From Rotaria sp. Silwood1 (Eukaryota; Rotifera; Eurotatoria; Philodinida; Philodinidae): 64,000 nt of DNA. Positions 12,708 through 24,415 of the stretch are shown here, in pieces (position 1 is the stretch's first letter; each line of letters starts with the position of its first letter). Position numbers and translations under genes: made by a program. Location: assembly GCA_905250075.1 (NCBI GenBank), contig CAJNOP010000018.1, forward strand, positions 2,864,349 through 2,928,348, in the 5' to 3' direction. The notes below the pieces were generated by a model. The model had not been told where the DNA came from, searched no databases, and was given only the letters and a program-made list of their open reading frames with translations.

Positions 12708-15700
12708 TTTCTGACTGAATAAATTATAAGTACTAACTATGGGAATCTAATATAAAAAAAAAATCGAAAAAAATAAAAACAAATAAAATGACATTCAAAT
12801 TATCCATCTTATATAGTATGATGTATTTGTCGAATTAATGCATTGCTTTTGACAAAATGTTTGACAATTTTATTTTTCGTTGAACAAACAAAAAACTTTA
12901 ATTGCCTGTCTCTTCATACATTTATATGAGTATACAAATGAAGAAATAATACAATTGTGTGCAAAACTATTTTTAACGGTTTCTTCAAAAGCATTGTACA
13001 CCTATTAAAAAAAGTCTTTAAAGCACACTAATTTGCAGAGAATCGTAAAACTAATAATCGAAAACATGTTCTCCCTATTGTTAAACAAAAGAATGAAGGT
13101 GTAAGTAATGTGTGGGCCTGAATCTGAGTATGGATGCAAGACGATGAAAGTGAACAGAAGACGTATAGACATATCCATAGGATCCCATACACACACACCA
13201 ATTACATCCAAGTTCCCTTGTTTTGGAATAAGCGAAGCATGCTTTAGATGTTTCTTTTACAATTCTCTTCAAGTCTGTATGATTCAGCGAATTTTTTTTT
13301 TATTGACACACCATTCAATTTATAAAACTGTTGGAAATATTTCTGTACACAAGCACAACATGCTTTATTTGTAAATTCATCTCAATGTAGGAAGAGACGG
13401 GCAATTAAAGTTTCTCATTTATTCAACGGCAAAAGAACATTGTTAAAGTTATTTATTAAAAGCAATCCATCAAGTCAACAAATAAGTTAATACCCTATGA
13501 AATCGACAATTGGAATGTCACTTTATCTGTTCAATTCTTTAAAACTAAATTCCCATAATTCATGCCTATAATTTATTCAGAGGAAAAATGTATCAACTGA
13601 GTAAAACATTTTATACAGATGTGGGTTAAATGTCAGTATGAGTATACGAAAGATCCACAACCATACTCACACCTTTATCCCACATTCACACACACCTCTG
13701 ACGAATAGTCCTGCAATGAATGATCCTAGGATCTAGTATTTATCGTAGCAATCGTGGTTGACATTAAATTCAAGAAAGAGTATATGATTTATTTTTTGTA
13801 AAATAACCCATATCGTGTCATTGTTCTTGAACTTGATCAAAATGAAAACAGTACAATCCATTTCTTAAAATAGTATATTTATCGCCAAAGTTATTGTGGA
13901 TTAAAACAGTTTCTCTAATAAAATAAGATAGATTTTATAAGACCATGAAGAACAAAATGGTTATGTCTGCTTTCTTAGTGATTCAAACTAATCAGACAGT
14001 AAATATTCATTCCAAAGTTTTTTAACAGATATCATACCATAGAAATACTGAAAACATTTTTAAAGACAACATCATCAAAATGTTGTTTTTCTTGCCTTCA
14101 AAAACAAAAAAAATTGTCCCAATAGTTTTTATCTCGAAAATTCTAACATTATTGTTCTTGACATATCGCAATTAATTAACGATTATTTTTTTTTTGAATA
14201 TATTGATTAATTGTCAAAAGAGATATAATAACAATCAGCTATAACATTCTCATCAGAATCGGATTAACAGTTTTGCAAGAATAAACATTAAACATAATCA
14301 TCTATTTGTAGATAAAGGTGTTTGTAGTTAAGAATGAATCATAATAATACAGTTTATTATAATTTTATAAACAAGAATTGTCAACCTTTGTTTTTTTTAT
14401 TGAGTACGGTCAACAAGAGCTTTAAAGACATCACTTATGATTTTAGCTTTCTATTTATAACAAAACACACTATAACAACTAGAACTCGATTTTATTATTC
14501 TATAAATATAAACCAACAGACATCTCAATACAAAAAAAAACCATTGGAAAATTCTTTCTTGTTTGCAAAAACTATACTAAACTGTATTATTATGAGTCGT
14601 TGTTTACTAATAATTGCAGTAGGTGTTTCAGTATCTTTTTATCTTATTAAAAAAAATAAAATCTTTTTTCTCTACAATATTTATTTGAATTTGATTATTT
14701 CCGAAAACAATAATATTCTTACTATCTCAACTACAGCTACTAGTAGAATTTCAAAACTCACAACAGAGCATTTTGTAGGAATGAAAAGAAATAAAAAAAC
14801 ATTTTATTGGAATTTCGATTGTTATAGCTATTAATAGAATTACAACTAAGACAAGTATCAAAGCAAGAAAAGAAAAAATATCTTCATATTTGTCATTGAA
14901 CTATGTTATATTATTAATGCACTTGGACAACATTTTTCTGCTATTATCTATTCGGATTCATTTTATTGTAAAATTCATTTTGTATTGAAAACTTTTCTAT
15001 TTCTTCAATCTATTTTGTTCTTTTTCCATCAAGCTGTGTGTAAACTATCAAATTAGGTTTGCTAGTAACTATAATAAAATTATCTGTATTAATTCATTTT
15101 TATCCTCTATTCACTACAACAACAAGCATACAAACTAGTCTTTGTTTTCCTTAAATATATTCAGCAAAACGAAAATCACAATTAAAAAGACAAACATAAT
15201 ATCTTTTTCAAATAATCTAAAATGGTTTTGGCTAAACATCTAAAGATATAGCAGAGATTCAAATAGAGATATTTTTAATAGAACTGGTTTGTTTATGATG
15301 GCCTGTGTGTTTGCTTTTGCATACTAATACTATCATCATAGTTCAATGGAAGCAGAAGACTGTCTTTATGTCCACGTAAAAAAGTTATATATATCAATAT
15401 GACATGACCATACAAAAAGCATCTATCACGAGTAGACACAAAAAAAAAGAGTAACATCTATATAACCGACGTAGTTGACGAGGTTATATCATATCCTGTC
15501 ATAGCATAATATTATAAACATGAAATGGGGGACAATAAGAATGGAAAAAAAGATTTATGTAAGATGATAATAATAATAATAAGAGTGCGAACAGTAACTC
15601 AGCAAAATGAATACATATATCAAAACCAATATATGTCCAATGAACAATTTATCGTTACCTATTGTCATATCCAGTTCAAATTATCATTAAAAAAATCTCT

Positions 15701-17129
15701 CATATTCAAGTGGCAAGAATACAGTACTGCATACTTAGTGTTCTTACATTTTCTGTTCAAAAAAAATGATTCTTTTTATATTAAAAGTTTAGAAGAAACA
15801 CATTAAAGATATGCAACCTAACATAACTGTACCAGACTCTAAGATCAAGGCCTATGCCTTTCTGAGACAGGCGGATACACACGTTATCCTATTATGGCCT
15901 CTGTTCAATAATATTGCTCTCTTTTTCTTGACACCACCACTACTATCACAGATACTATTCTGGCAAAATAATAATAGAAAATCGAAAGTTTTTAAGCATA
16001 AAAAACGCACATCTTAATTCGTTAAAAGAAAGAAGTTGATGTTTTTAAACTTGTTTTTCTTCGAAAAAAAGATCTTTAATGTAATAAAATGTGGCTTTTT
16101 TGATTCGCAAAAAAAATCGATCTTCTTGTTACTTGTCTATCTGAATGGTGATAAATTATCATTTTTCTATGTTCAAAATTTAACTGATTTATTTCGTTTT
16201 TTCTTAGTAATTGATACCAACTACATACAGAGATAATTGTAATTCGAACAACAACAATATCTTAGTTTCCTAGGTTTCAAATAAAAATAAAACGAGTTTA
16301 TAATTAACAAAAAGTCTTTTACGTCGTAATAAATATAATTATTTCCTTAAAAAATCATAAATCTATTAGCTATTATAACCTTGAAAGGAGTTCAAACTTG
16401 ACTGTGTGATCACATTTTATTAAGAATCGTCAATATTGTCTCAAAGAACAAAGCATTTAGTTAAAATTTGTAAAAACAAAGAAACTTTTTTTTATTCTCT
16501 ACTTGTTTTTTGTATTTTTGCCATGTGTGTGACAAAATTTTCGATCAACAATAATTCATCATTCTGCACATAAAATCAGTTAGATATAGTTTTCTTTTTT
16601 CTCGATCGCCTGTATCTTTTATAGATACTTATCTTTTACAAAGTAACTATCTTCATAGCTAACTAAAATGGTAAAAAGAAGCTGTCAGACAACAAATTTC
16701 AAGAAAATATCTTCAATAATGACGCACTGATAGAAAATTAAAATGTAAAAGAGGCGGATCCATAACTGTTGAAAATGATTTCCTTGAGAAATTTTATTTT
16801 TTCAATACCAAATTATTACACAAGATGTCTAAAAGTGACTCCTGATAGAATTATTAATATAACACATTTATTTATGTTGTGTACAAGTTGATTGAAATAT
16901 TCAATAGGAGTCACGTATGTATTTATTAGTTTATTATCAAGAAAACAAGAAATTGAGAATCACAACTTGATATTTTCAATAAATCTTCTGTCAAACGGAC
17001 CTATGCAGAAATAAATAGCTTAGAAACAACATGATAACCTGCTTGAAAAATAATTTATTATGTTTTAAAATGAATCATTTATACATACATACATACATAC
17101 GAAGAAAAAAAAATTAAACTAAACAAAAT
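12708..17129. other. 4.4 kb without a supported gene
   Basis: AT-rich DNA between the stalked-protein start and the SGNH hydrolase 3' end. The longest open frame (14334-14834 plus, 166 codons) is dominated by N, I, F, K and S and shows no family resemblance; it contains one hydrophobic, signal-like stretch and is probably chance. A short run of CATA repeats lies near 17085-17100. Nothing else is supportable. Confidence 0.5.
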
Positions 17130-17828
17130 TTATTTTCTTGAGTATTGTTGATAAAATATTTCTGCAAGTCTCGTATAACCATCTGCAGATGGATGAAATC
17201 CATCAAAAGAAATATATTCTGGATGTACAGCTAATTCTTTCCAATATGCAAACAAATCAACAAGTTCACATTGATATTTTTGTACTGTATCATGAATAAC
17301 ATCATTCCATTGTTTAATTTGCATATTAAGATATTGTTTTGGTATACCAAATGATTGATAAATATTAACTTGTGCTAGATCTGGTATATTTCCAACAAGT
17401 ATTCGTGTATTTTTATCGAATTTCGTTCGTAATTGAGATAACATTTTATTTAAATCTGATTTATAATTTGACAATATTGATGGATTACATACTTGCTGAT
17501 TAAAATCATTGACAGCTAACCAAATTGTTATGACATTTGGTTTTTGATCAAGTACTTTAGGTAATTGTTCATGCGTAGCATCAGATAGAGTTGAGCCACT
17601 TCGTCCGAGATTTAATGTTTCTTGTGCATTGATTAATGAAGCAAATTTTGGTACCCAACCATCTTTCGACGGTTTTGATGTTCCTACACCGACAGCATCA
17701 GATGCACCAAGAGCAATATATTTTAATATATTACTAGTGGAATTAGTAGTATTTGAAGGTTGTACACACTTCATAGGATCTAATAGTGACACGAATAATA
17801 TAGATAGTACAATTGATGATATTAGCAT
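17130..17828 (-). CDS. Secreted SGNH/GDSL-family hydrolase
   Basis: A single-exon 232-aa esterase/lipase-type protein of the SGNH hydrolase superfamily. The start is the ATG at 17828, which gives a signal-peptide-like N-terminus (MLISSIVLSILFVSLL); the frame is open further upstream but without another ATG. Block I is ALGASDAVGVG with candidate nucleophile Ser43 (GASD replaces the textbook GDS). The Gly block is LNLGRSGST, block III is WLAVNDF with the Asn, and block V is DGFHPSADGY with Asp209 and His212. All four catalytic positions are therefore present. Secretion and a carbohydrate- or lipid-ester substrate are inferred. The compact form resembles microbial SGNH enzymes, so horizontal origin is possible but not shown here. 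Confidence 0.88.
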   Translation of the reverse strand: MLISSIVLSILFVSLLDPMKCVQPSNTTNSTSNILKYIALGASDAVGVGTSKPSKDGWVPKFASLINAQETLNLGRSGSTLSDATHEQLPKVLDQKPNVITIWLAVNDFNQQVCNPSILSNYKSDLNKMLSQLRTKFDKNTRILVGNIPDLAQVNIYQSFGIPKQYLNMQIKQWNDVIHDTVQKYQCELVDLFAYWKELAVHPEYISFDGFHPSADGYTRLAEIFYQQYSRK

Positions 17829-19296
17829 TATTAATGAAAAAAAAAAAATTAAAAAACTCACTTTGAAAAAAAGAATAGAAATAAGCACTATATAAATGAA
17901 AGCAGACTATGTTTCTTTTATGCAGCCGTAGATGTTATGCAGTACATTCTCCATCTTTCTTTTTTTTTCTTTTGCACTGAATGCCCTCCTATGACTTGTT
18001 CATCTGTTTTTTTTTCTTTCTTCCTATAATAACGAGAAAAATCAAGACTATGACGTACGTTGTCCTTAGAAAGTATGTCTATGAGCAATCAAATGAAAAT
18101 TAAAAAAACGTTTTATTGTATTTTTAATATTGAGTCCAAATAAAATATGGTCTATAGCATAGAGAGCATCCGTTTAGAACTGATAAAATTTTACAAGTAT
18201 TAGAGAATTATTCATATGCAATCAGATATATCAACAATCATTATACAATGTTAACGTCTGTGTGACAAAATATATACAGAACGAAAAATTATTATTCATC
18301 ATATCATATTTATAGAACATAGACAACTATAATTCTCTTATCAATGTGTTCCGTCTTTTTTTTTGAATAACTTTAGAGCATAGGTAGTAAGAGATTTATC
18401 ATTATCACCATTTGAAAGAACGAAGTAGCCGCCATGAATCTATGTAAAAAAAATTATGGGTTCATCATTAATTGTCTGTGGTATGTACGTCCTCCAGTTT
18501 GCTTGAAAGTTGTAGTAAAATATCTCTATTCTTGATATTCAATCTTGGAAGACAACGACCGATTGATTTTGTTAGATATACAACAGTCGGTAACTCTACA
18601 CGAGTTGAATTTAACAAGATAACAAGTTGAAGTTGTCTCGTTGAAAGGAGTAATATTTCTTGCAATGAAAAAGAAATTATATCGTTTGATTTTTTCAAGC
18701 TTCTTTTAGTAATTTCAGAAAAAATTAATTGCAAAAATAACAAACATGTACCTTGTTTATCAGATTAACTTTTACATAGATTTCTATTTCTTGTTTCACT
18801 CTGTCGGATATTGAAAATCACAAATCTCTAGGTATTTGTATTCTGAAATTATTCAAAAAACAACGGAGCACATTCTATTTCTAAATGCAGAATAATATCT
18901 TGACATGTGTGAGATCAGAACTAAGAAAAAAATTATCGGAATCCGAACTCAAGTTTATAGTAAAATATTCTATGGTAATAAGCAAATGATCTTATAAATC
19001 ATATGAATCAGAACATAATGCAAGAAAGACGATGCACAAAAGAAAACGAGTATTGAAGAATTATTTTAGATGTATGCTAGTCATTCTATGATCAATTTCA
19101 TCAATAAAGAATTTTCATTTCTAAACCTTAATTCATACTGTAATTGATTGAATACATGAAATAATCATGCTGAAAAAAAGAAATTATATAGTAATGTAAT
19201 AATCATATTTTTATATGATGACAGACAATCTAGTGAATAATCAAAAAAAGAAATATACGTAATAATAAAGAGTACATGTCTTTTTAATATACAGTA
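17829..19296. other. Intergenic, no gene seen
   Basis: About 1.5 kb of AT-rich sequence. The 91-codon frame at 18468-18743 on the minus strand has no recognisable features. No inverted-repeat element is evident. Confidence 0.45.
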
Positions 19297-22200
19297 TTAA
19301 ATTTCTAAAGTAAAATTTATTTTCGAATTGGCTACTTGTCGAAGTTTGTCTGCAGCATCTTTAGACAAACTACAATCATTCAACCCAAGTGCGTTTAGTG
19401 ACTGATTTTGTTTAAGCATTTCGATAAGATCATTAACACATGCATCAGTTATTAATTTGTTCGAAGCAAGATGTAACCATTGAAGAGTTTCGTTGTAACC
19501 TGCAATTGCACTGGCCAATAATCGAACACCACGATTACCAATTCGATTAGAACCTAAACCTAATAATATTATTGTTTTGTTTCTTTTGAGCATATCTGCT
19601 AAATATTCAGCCCCTTCATCTGTAATACTATTCGAATGAAGTTCAAGCCAATCAAGTGTGACATTATTAATAGTAAGAGCTTGTGCTAGAGCGTGTGTAC
19701 CCATATCCGATATACGATTGTGAGAAAGTTGTAATTCTGCTAGAGTTGTATTACCATATAAACCATCAGCTAAAATTGTAGCACCATTGGCAGAAATATC
19801 ATTATATTCTAATCGAAGTTTGCTACATCGTTTATCGATAATCAATTTTTTACATACAAGTTCCATATCTCGATCGTTCAATTGTTGTCCATCTAGATAA
19901 ATTTCTGAATCAGATGCAAATGATTCAATCAATTGTTCAATTTTTCCGTCGTAAGGTGTGACATTTGCTAAATGAAAAATCAAATAATTTTTATAATGAA
20001 TATTTGAAGAACATTGCCACTCATTACTTTACTAAGAGTTTAGCTACTTCTTCTTATATACAAATGGGTTTATCTATATAAATATGTATCTCATTGGACT
20101 TGATTCTGAATTTAAATTAAAATTTTTTAAGCAACGCAGTTTCTTCTATTTTATTTATATGAATTACAAATTCATTTTATAAGTATATATCTATTCTATC
20201 GAATTGTTAGTTATAGTACGTTAAAGATGATGATAATAAAACAATATAGTTGATAAATTTTCGGACATAGAAGTAAAAATTTGGGAATTTTAAATGTTCT
20301 CGAAGTTATGATATTTTTCTAAATTCGAGCTTTTATAAATTTAATCATAACTTCGATATTAACTGTTTCCAGCAATTAATACACTTTCTTTATGTTACTG
20401 TAATCTTTATATAGTTCATAATTTTGAGACTCATAACAATAGTCGTTCGCTTAAATGGATTGTCTTTCCAAACTACATTGGACATACTCTATAACCAAAA
20501 GAAGCTATTTGAATAAATAATTTTACCAATGTAAACTGAGTTTTAAGTTTAAAAAAGAACTTTGTCACATAATAATTCTAACATGTTAAACTGGATTAGA
20601 TTTAGCTGTAAATGATGAATTTGAGAACTCGATTACGAGTATAATTGAGATTGAAGAAAAAAAAAACTGTATCACTAACAATTTTCATATAAAATGTTAA
20701 TATACCAAAACATGTTTCAATGAAAAAGGCAATACATATGTATATATTTAAACGTTAAATAACTAGATACATTGCCAAAACTGACAAGCCTAATTAAATA
20801 TATTTTGTTACATATCTTTGAAGGAGAAGTAGGAATAAAGATCTCGGAATTAATTTGAAATGCATCTATCTCAATTCAGTTTTTTTCTGTTTATTCCATC
20901 GATTGAGTATTCTATCGAACAGACAGAGAACAAATCAGAGAAAAAAGTTTGTACTCGGCCTAGTAAAATCAAAATACTATTTTAAATGAATAACTCTTTA
21001 AAAAATGAGCTTTGTCAAAGACCTATCAGAATAACTCTGAATCCCTCCTTACATTTATTAATTTTCTTTTAAATGAGTACTCGTAGCGTTGTCTAATGCA
21101 AATGGCTATTGAGCTATTTTGTATGTGATGAAGACAGGCTCGTTTTACATCTATAATCTCATCGAATTTGGCATCGAAAATGACCAAAAGCTTATGATCT
21201 TTCATTCTACATATAATTCAATTAGATTGACTCTGAAAATTAAGAAGGATAAGAATGAGTTCTTATGTGCTTGGGGTTATTTTGTTTTTTTTTCGAAAAC
21301 ATATTCAATTTACTTACTTGGCAAAGCACATTTTTTTCTAGCCAATAAGTGTATTTCTATTTCATGTTGACTACATTTTTGTTCGACTTGCGTGATTTCA
21401 GTTTTTCGAGATTTATTTTCTTTTTGTAGTTGATTTATTTCTAATTGACATTGATTAAGTTGAATCATTTGTTGATTAAATTGTTCTTTTAATTGTTGAC
21501 TTTCATTTGGAGATTGTTGATTTTCATATGGTTGTTTTTGATATTGTTCATTTAATTGTTGAAATTTCTTTGCTAAATCATCAATAGATTGTTCAAGTTG
21601 ATTTAATCGATCAAATTCAGTTTGAAATCCATTCGGAGGAATATTTATCTGATGATATTGTTCTTTCAGTTGTTCAATTTCTTTTATTAATTCAATTGGT
21701 TGAATATTTTGTTTGTGCGATTGTTCTTGAATTTGTTGAATATCTTTTTCTAATGATGCACAACGACGAGTTTGTTGTGTTAATAATTCTAAAACTATTG
21801 TATGTCCTTTTTGTAATTTTTCAGTTCGATCTTCATATATTTTAATTTTTGTTTTTAATTGTTCAATTTCATGTCGTTGTTCATCATAAGAGTTTTTATA
21901 TTGTTCTAATTGTTTATGAGATAGTAAAGCTTCAGTTAAAATAGGTCTTAATAATTGAAAAGTACATTGTTTTAAATGATTATTACGTTCTTCATATGGT
22001 CCACTCCATGGACATTTTAAATCAGACGCTTTACATAAAACAATTCTTTTTGGACACTTATTAGGAATATGATCTTCTAAATGAACTCGACGAATATTGG
22101 TTTGTTGACATTGTTTACATTTGACATGAAGACTATCGAGCATATCAAGAAGAATTTTTTCTTCAACAGGAACTAAATCTTCAATAAATGATGATTGCCT

Positions 22201-22374
22201 TTCAAGATATTTAGAATCATTGACAGATGCTTTTTCAGTGATACATTTACGACAAAATCGACTACCATCTCTTGTGATTACTGGATCAATAAATGGTTTT
22301 GAACATATTCGACATTTAAGTAAACGATCAATTGAGTCTTCATTTCTATACTCAAAATTCAATTCAGACGTCAT
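19297..22374 (-). CDS. RING/TRAF-type zinc-finger, coiled-coil, leucine-rich-repeat protein
   Basis: Two exons: 22374-21318 and 19967-19297. The first ends in phase 1 at a perfect GTAAGT donor. The second begins in phase 1 after TTTCATTTAG. Joined, they give 575 aa. Residues 20-44 hold a RING-like CxxC...FCxxC half. Residues from about 88 hold a TRAF-type finger (CKQCQQTN...H...CP...CKASDLKCPWSG...HLKQC). About 200 residues of Gln/Glu/Lys-rich coiled coil follow. Exon 2 encodes about seven RNH1/NLRC3-type leucine-rich repeats (LEYNDISANGA, LSHNRISDMG, LHSNSITDEGA, LGSNRIGNRG). By family this would be an E3-ligase-like or signalling adaptor with an LRR recognition domain. The 1.35-kb intron is long, and the two exons could instead be separate genes. 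An acceptor-like TTATTTTCAG lies 31 nt before the ATG. Confidence 0.75.
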
Positions 22375-22405
22375 TCTTAATTCTTGAAATTACAAGCGAA
22401 AAATT

Positions 22406-22425
22406 CTGAAAATAAATAATGCAAA
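22406..22425 (-). promoter_or_regulatory. 3' splice acceptor upstream of the RING-LRR gene start
   Basis: On the minus strand, a T-rich stretch ends in TTATTTTCAG 31 nt before the ATG at 22374. It is either a 5' UTR intron end or a spliced-leader acceptor. Confidence 0.4.
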
Positions 22426-23309
22426 TATATTAATATCTAGTCTTTTTTATAACAAATGATGATAAGCATACGAAGTTAAGTCTTTTTCCTATTTACAATA
22501 TATTATTTATTCTAGTTAGTCAACTTGGTTTTTTTTCTTTTGTTTTTTCATCACATGACAGTAAAATGTTTCATAAAAAGATAAACTGATCATATATTTG
22601 TCTTGAGACAACAAAGAGCGTCTCTATTAGATTAACTCCCGTGAAATAATGATAATCGAGAAAGTGTCATAAAATATTAGGCACAAATTATGCAAAAAAT
22701 AATTTGTCTTTATTTATAAGGGGAAAATATAGATATCATGCATTAAAATGGTATATTGGAAAGTATTTGTAAAAAAATTTGTTCGAATCAATCTTTAATA
22801 ATATCTAGAATATTTTCTGTTAAAAACAATGTTTTTTTTAGTGTGTATTTATGAATATTTTATTGTCAAAAATTGAATAATGCATGATAATATTTAATTT
22901 TTCTTACGAAATTTATCTGAGTGTTTTTTTTTTAAATTTTTATTTTATCATAGTTTATTCATCCATTCGTTCTTCTCTTTCATGAGTCAGGTCAATCCTA
23001 CCGTTTTTATTCTCATTTTGTAAAGTAATAATCATATCTAATATTTATGAATTTATACAGAAAAGTTGAGCAATAGGTTTTCTTCTGGACGAATTACAAA
23101 AGGAAAAAGAACTCTTCATTATTAATACAAAGTTACATGAATTCCTAAAATTTCTTAAATTCATCGTATTCTATTTAATAGAATTCAATATCAATCAATA
23201 AAACTTAATTTCATTCCTTGAACTTCGTAGTAAACATCTTATGATTTTATTTAAATTAAAAAAAATTAAAATTAAAACATTTTATTTATTTATAATAATC
23301 ATACAAGTT

Positions 23310-23879
23310 TTAAAAATTTGCATCCATTTCTAAATTTTTCTTATTTCGTAATTCATTAATTTGTGTTTCTAAAGTTTTAATTCGATTTTTCAATTCATTA
23401 TGTTCATTAAAGATTTCTTCTAATGCAGGTCTTAATGGTTCAAATTTACATTCATTTAAATGCTCTTCAAGATTTTCACGTATACCAACCCATGGACATT
23501 TTATATCAGCAGCTTGACATAAAGCAGTTACTTTTGGGCATTCGTTATTTTTATGTTCATCGAATTGACCTCGAAGTAAATTAGTTTTTCCACATTTTCC
23601 ACATCGAACAAGAAGTGAATCAAGCATTTCTAATACAAGTTTTTCAGTAACAGGAATTAAATTTTGTTTTGTGGATGATTGATATTCGTTAGTTATATTT
23701 GTTGTACCATTATCATGAGATTGATCTCGACGTAATATTTGAGAAATACATGATCGACAAAATCGTTCACCATTTTGTGTTGAAACAGGTTCAACAAATG
23801 GTTTAGAACATAATTTGCATTTTAATAAAGCATGAATGGATGGTTCATCCATATATATATAAGTATCATTCGAAAACAT
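23310..23879 (-). CDS. RING/TRAF-type zinc-finger protein, short paralogue
   Basis: A single-exon 189-aa protein clearly homologous to the first 190 residues of the neighbouring RING-LRR gene: same LLKCKLCSKPF...RFCRSC half-RING, same VxEKLVLEMLDSLxVxC spacer, same TRAF-type finger (CGKCGKTN...H...CP...CQAADIKCPWVG...HLNEC). It ends after a short coiled coil (IFNEHNELKNRIKTLETQIN) and has no LRR. It is a tandem duplicate on the same strand about 0.9 kb upstream of its partner. It either lost the long coiled coil and LRR or represents the ancestral short form. A poly(A) signal (AATAAA on the minus strand) follows the stop within about 30 bp. Confidence 0.85.
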   Translation of the reverse strand: MFSNDTYIYMDEPSIHALLKCKLCSKPFVEPVSTQNGERFCRSCISQILRRDQSHDNGTTNITNEYQSSTKQNLIPVTEKLVLEMLDSLLVRCGKCGKTNLLRGQFDEHKNNECPKVTALCQAADIKCPWVGIRENLEEHLNECKFEPLRPALEEIFNEHNELKNRIKTLETQINELRNKKNLEMDANF

Positions 23880-24252
23880 TGATAGTCGAATTTTTTATTT
23901 GACAACGGAAAAAGTAATGAAGAGTACTATTAAAAAAGAAGACTGTGATTTTGTTAGATGAAATTCACTATTTATAAACTTTAGATGTCAAATAGCACGT
24001 GTTTTGCTTCCTTATCTTCAAAAAAGGTAGCTTGAAAATTTGTTAGAAGAAGAGGTTTTTTCATAGACGATGATATCACCATACTTGTGAACGAATGTTG
24101 GATTTCTCCATGTAAAAATAAGATGAATAATCATTTTGTTTGTTATTGTTCTGTTGTCTAAAAAAAATAAGTAACTTTCAATTGACAAAACAATAATAGT
24201 TATACTTCTTGTTTTTATTGAAATTTTGAATGTAAATGACAAAAAAATTGAA

Positions 24253-24415
24253 AATGAGTATCAGGAAAACTGCGAACAATACGGACACCTATGGTTGTCT
24301 CAGTTTCAAACTGTAAAATATAACGATATCTAACTTGATCTTTATACGTAAAATATCTTGTATAATTAAAAATCAAAGTAACAATAGGTGTCCATAGTTT
24401 TTACCAGTACTCATA
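24253..24415. mobile_element. Small TA-flanked inverted-repeat element (MITE-like)
   Basis: The left end (GAGTATCAGGAAAACT and then GGACACCTATGG) is mirrored by the right end (CCATAG... TTTTACCAGTACTC). Arms are about 40 bp with several mismatches. TA lies at each edge, compatible with a Tc1/mariner-type target site, but the decay makes this uncertain. Confidence 0.35.

Noticed and set aside
13100..13720. Short GTGTGGGT- and CACACA-like patches taken as possible telomere relics
   Set aside because: They are isolated single units and short dinucleotide runs, too few to distinguish from simple-sequence noise.
14334..14834. 166-codon open frame on the plus strand
   Set aside because: Composition is dominated by N, I, F, K and S as expected for AT-rich noise; no domain, and no supporting splice structure.
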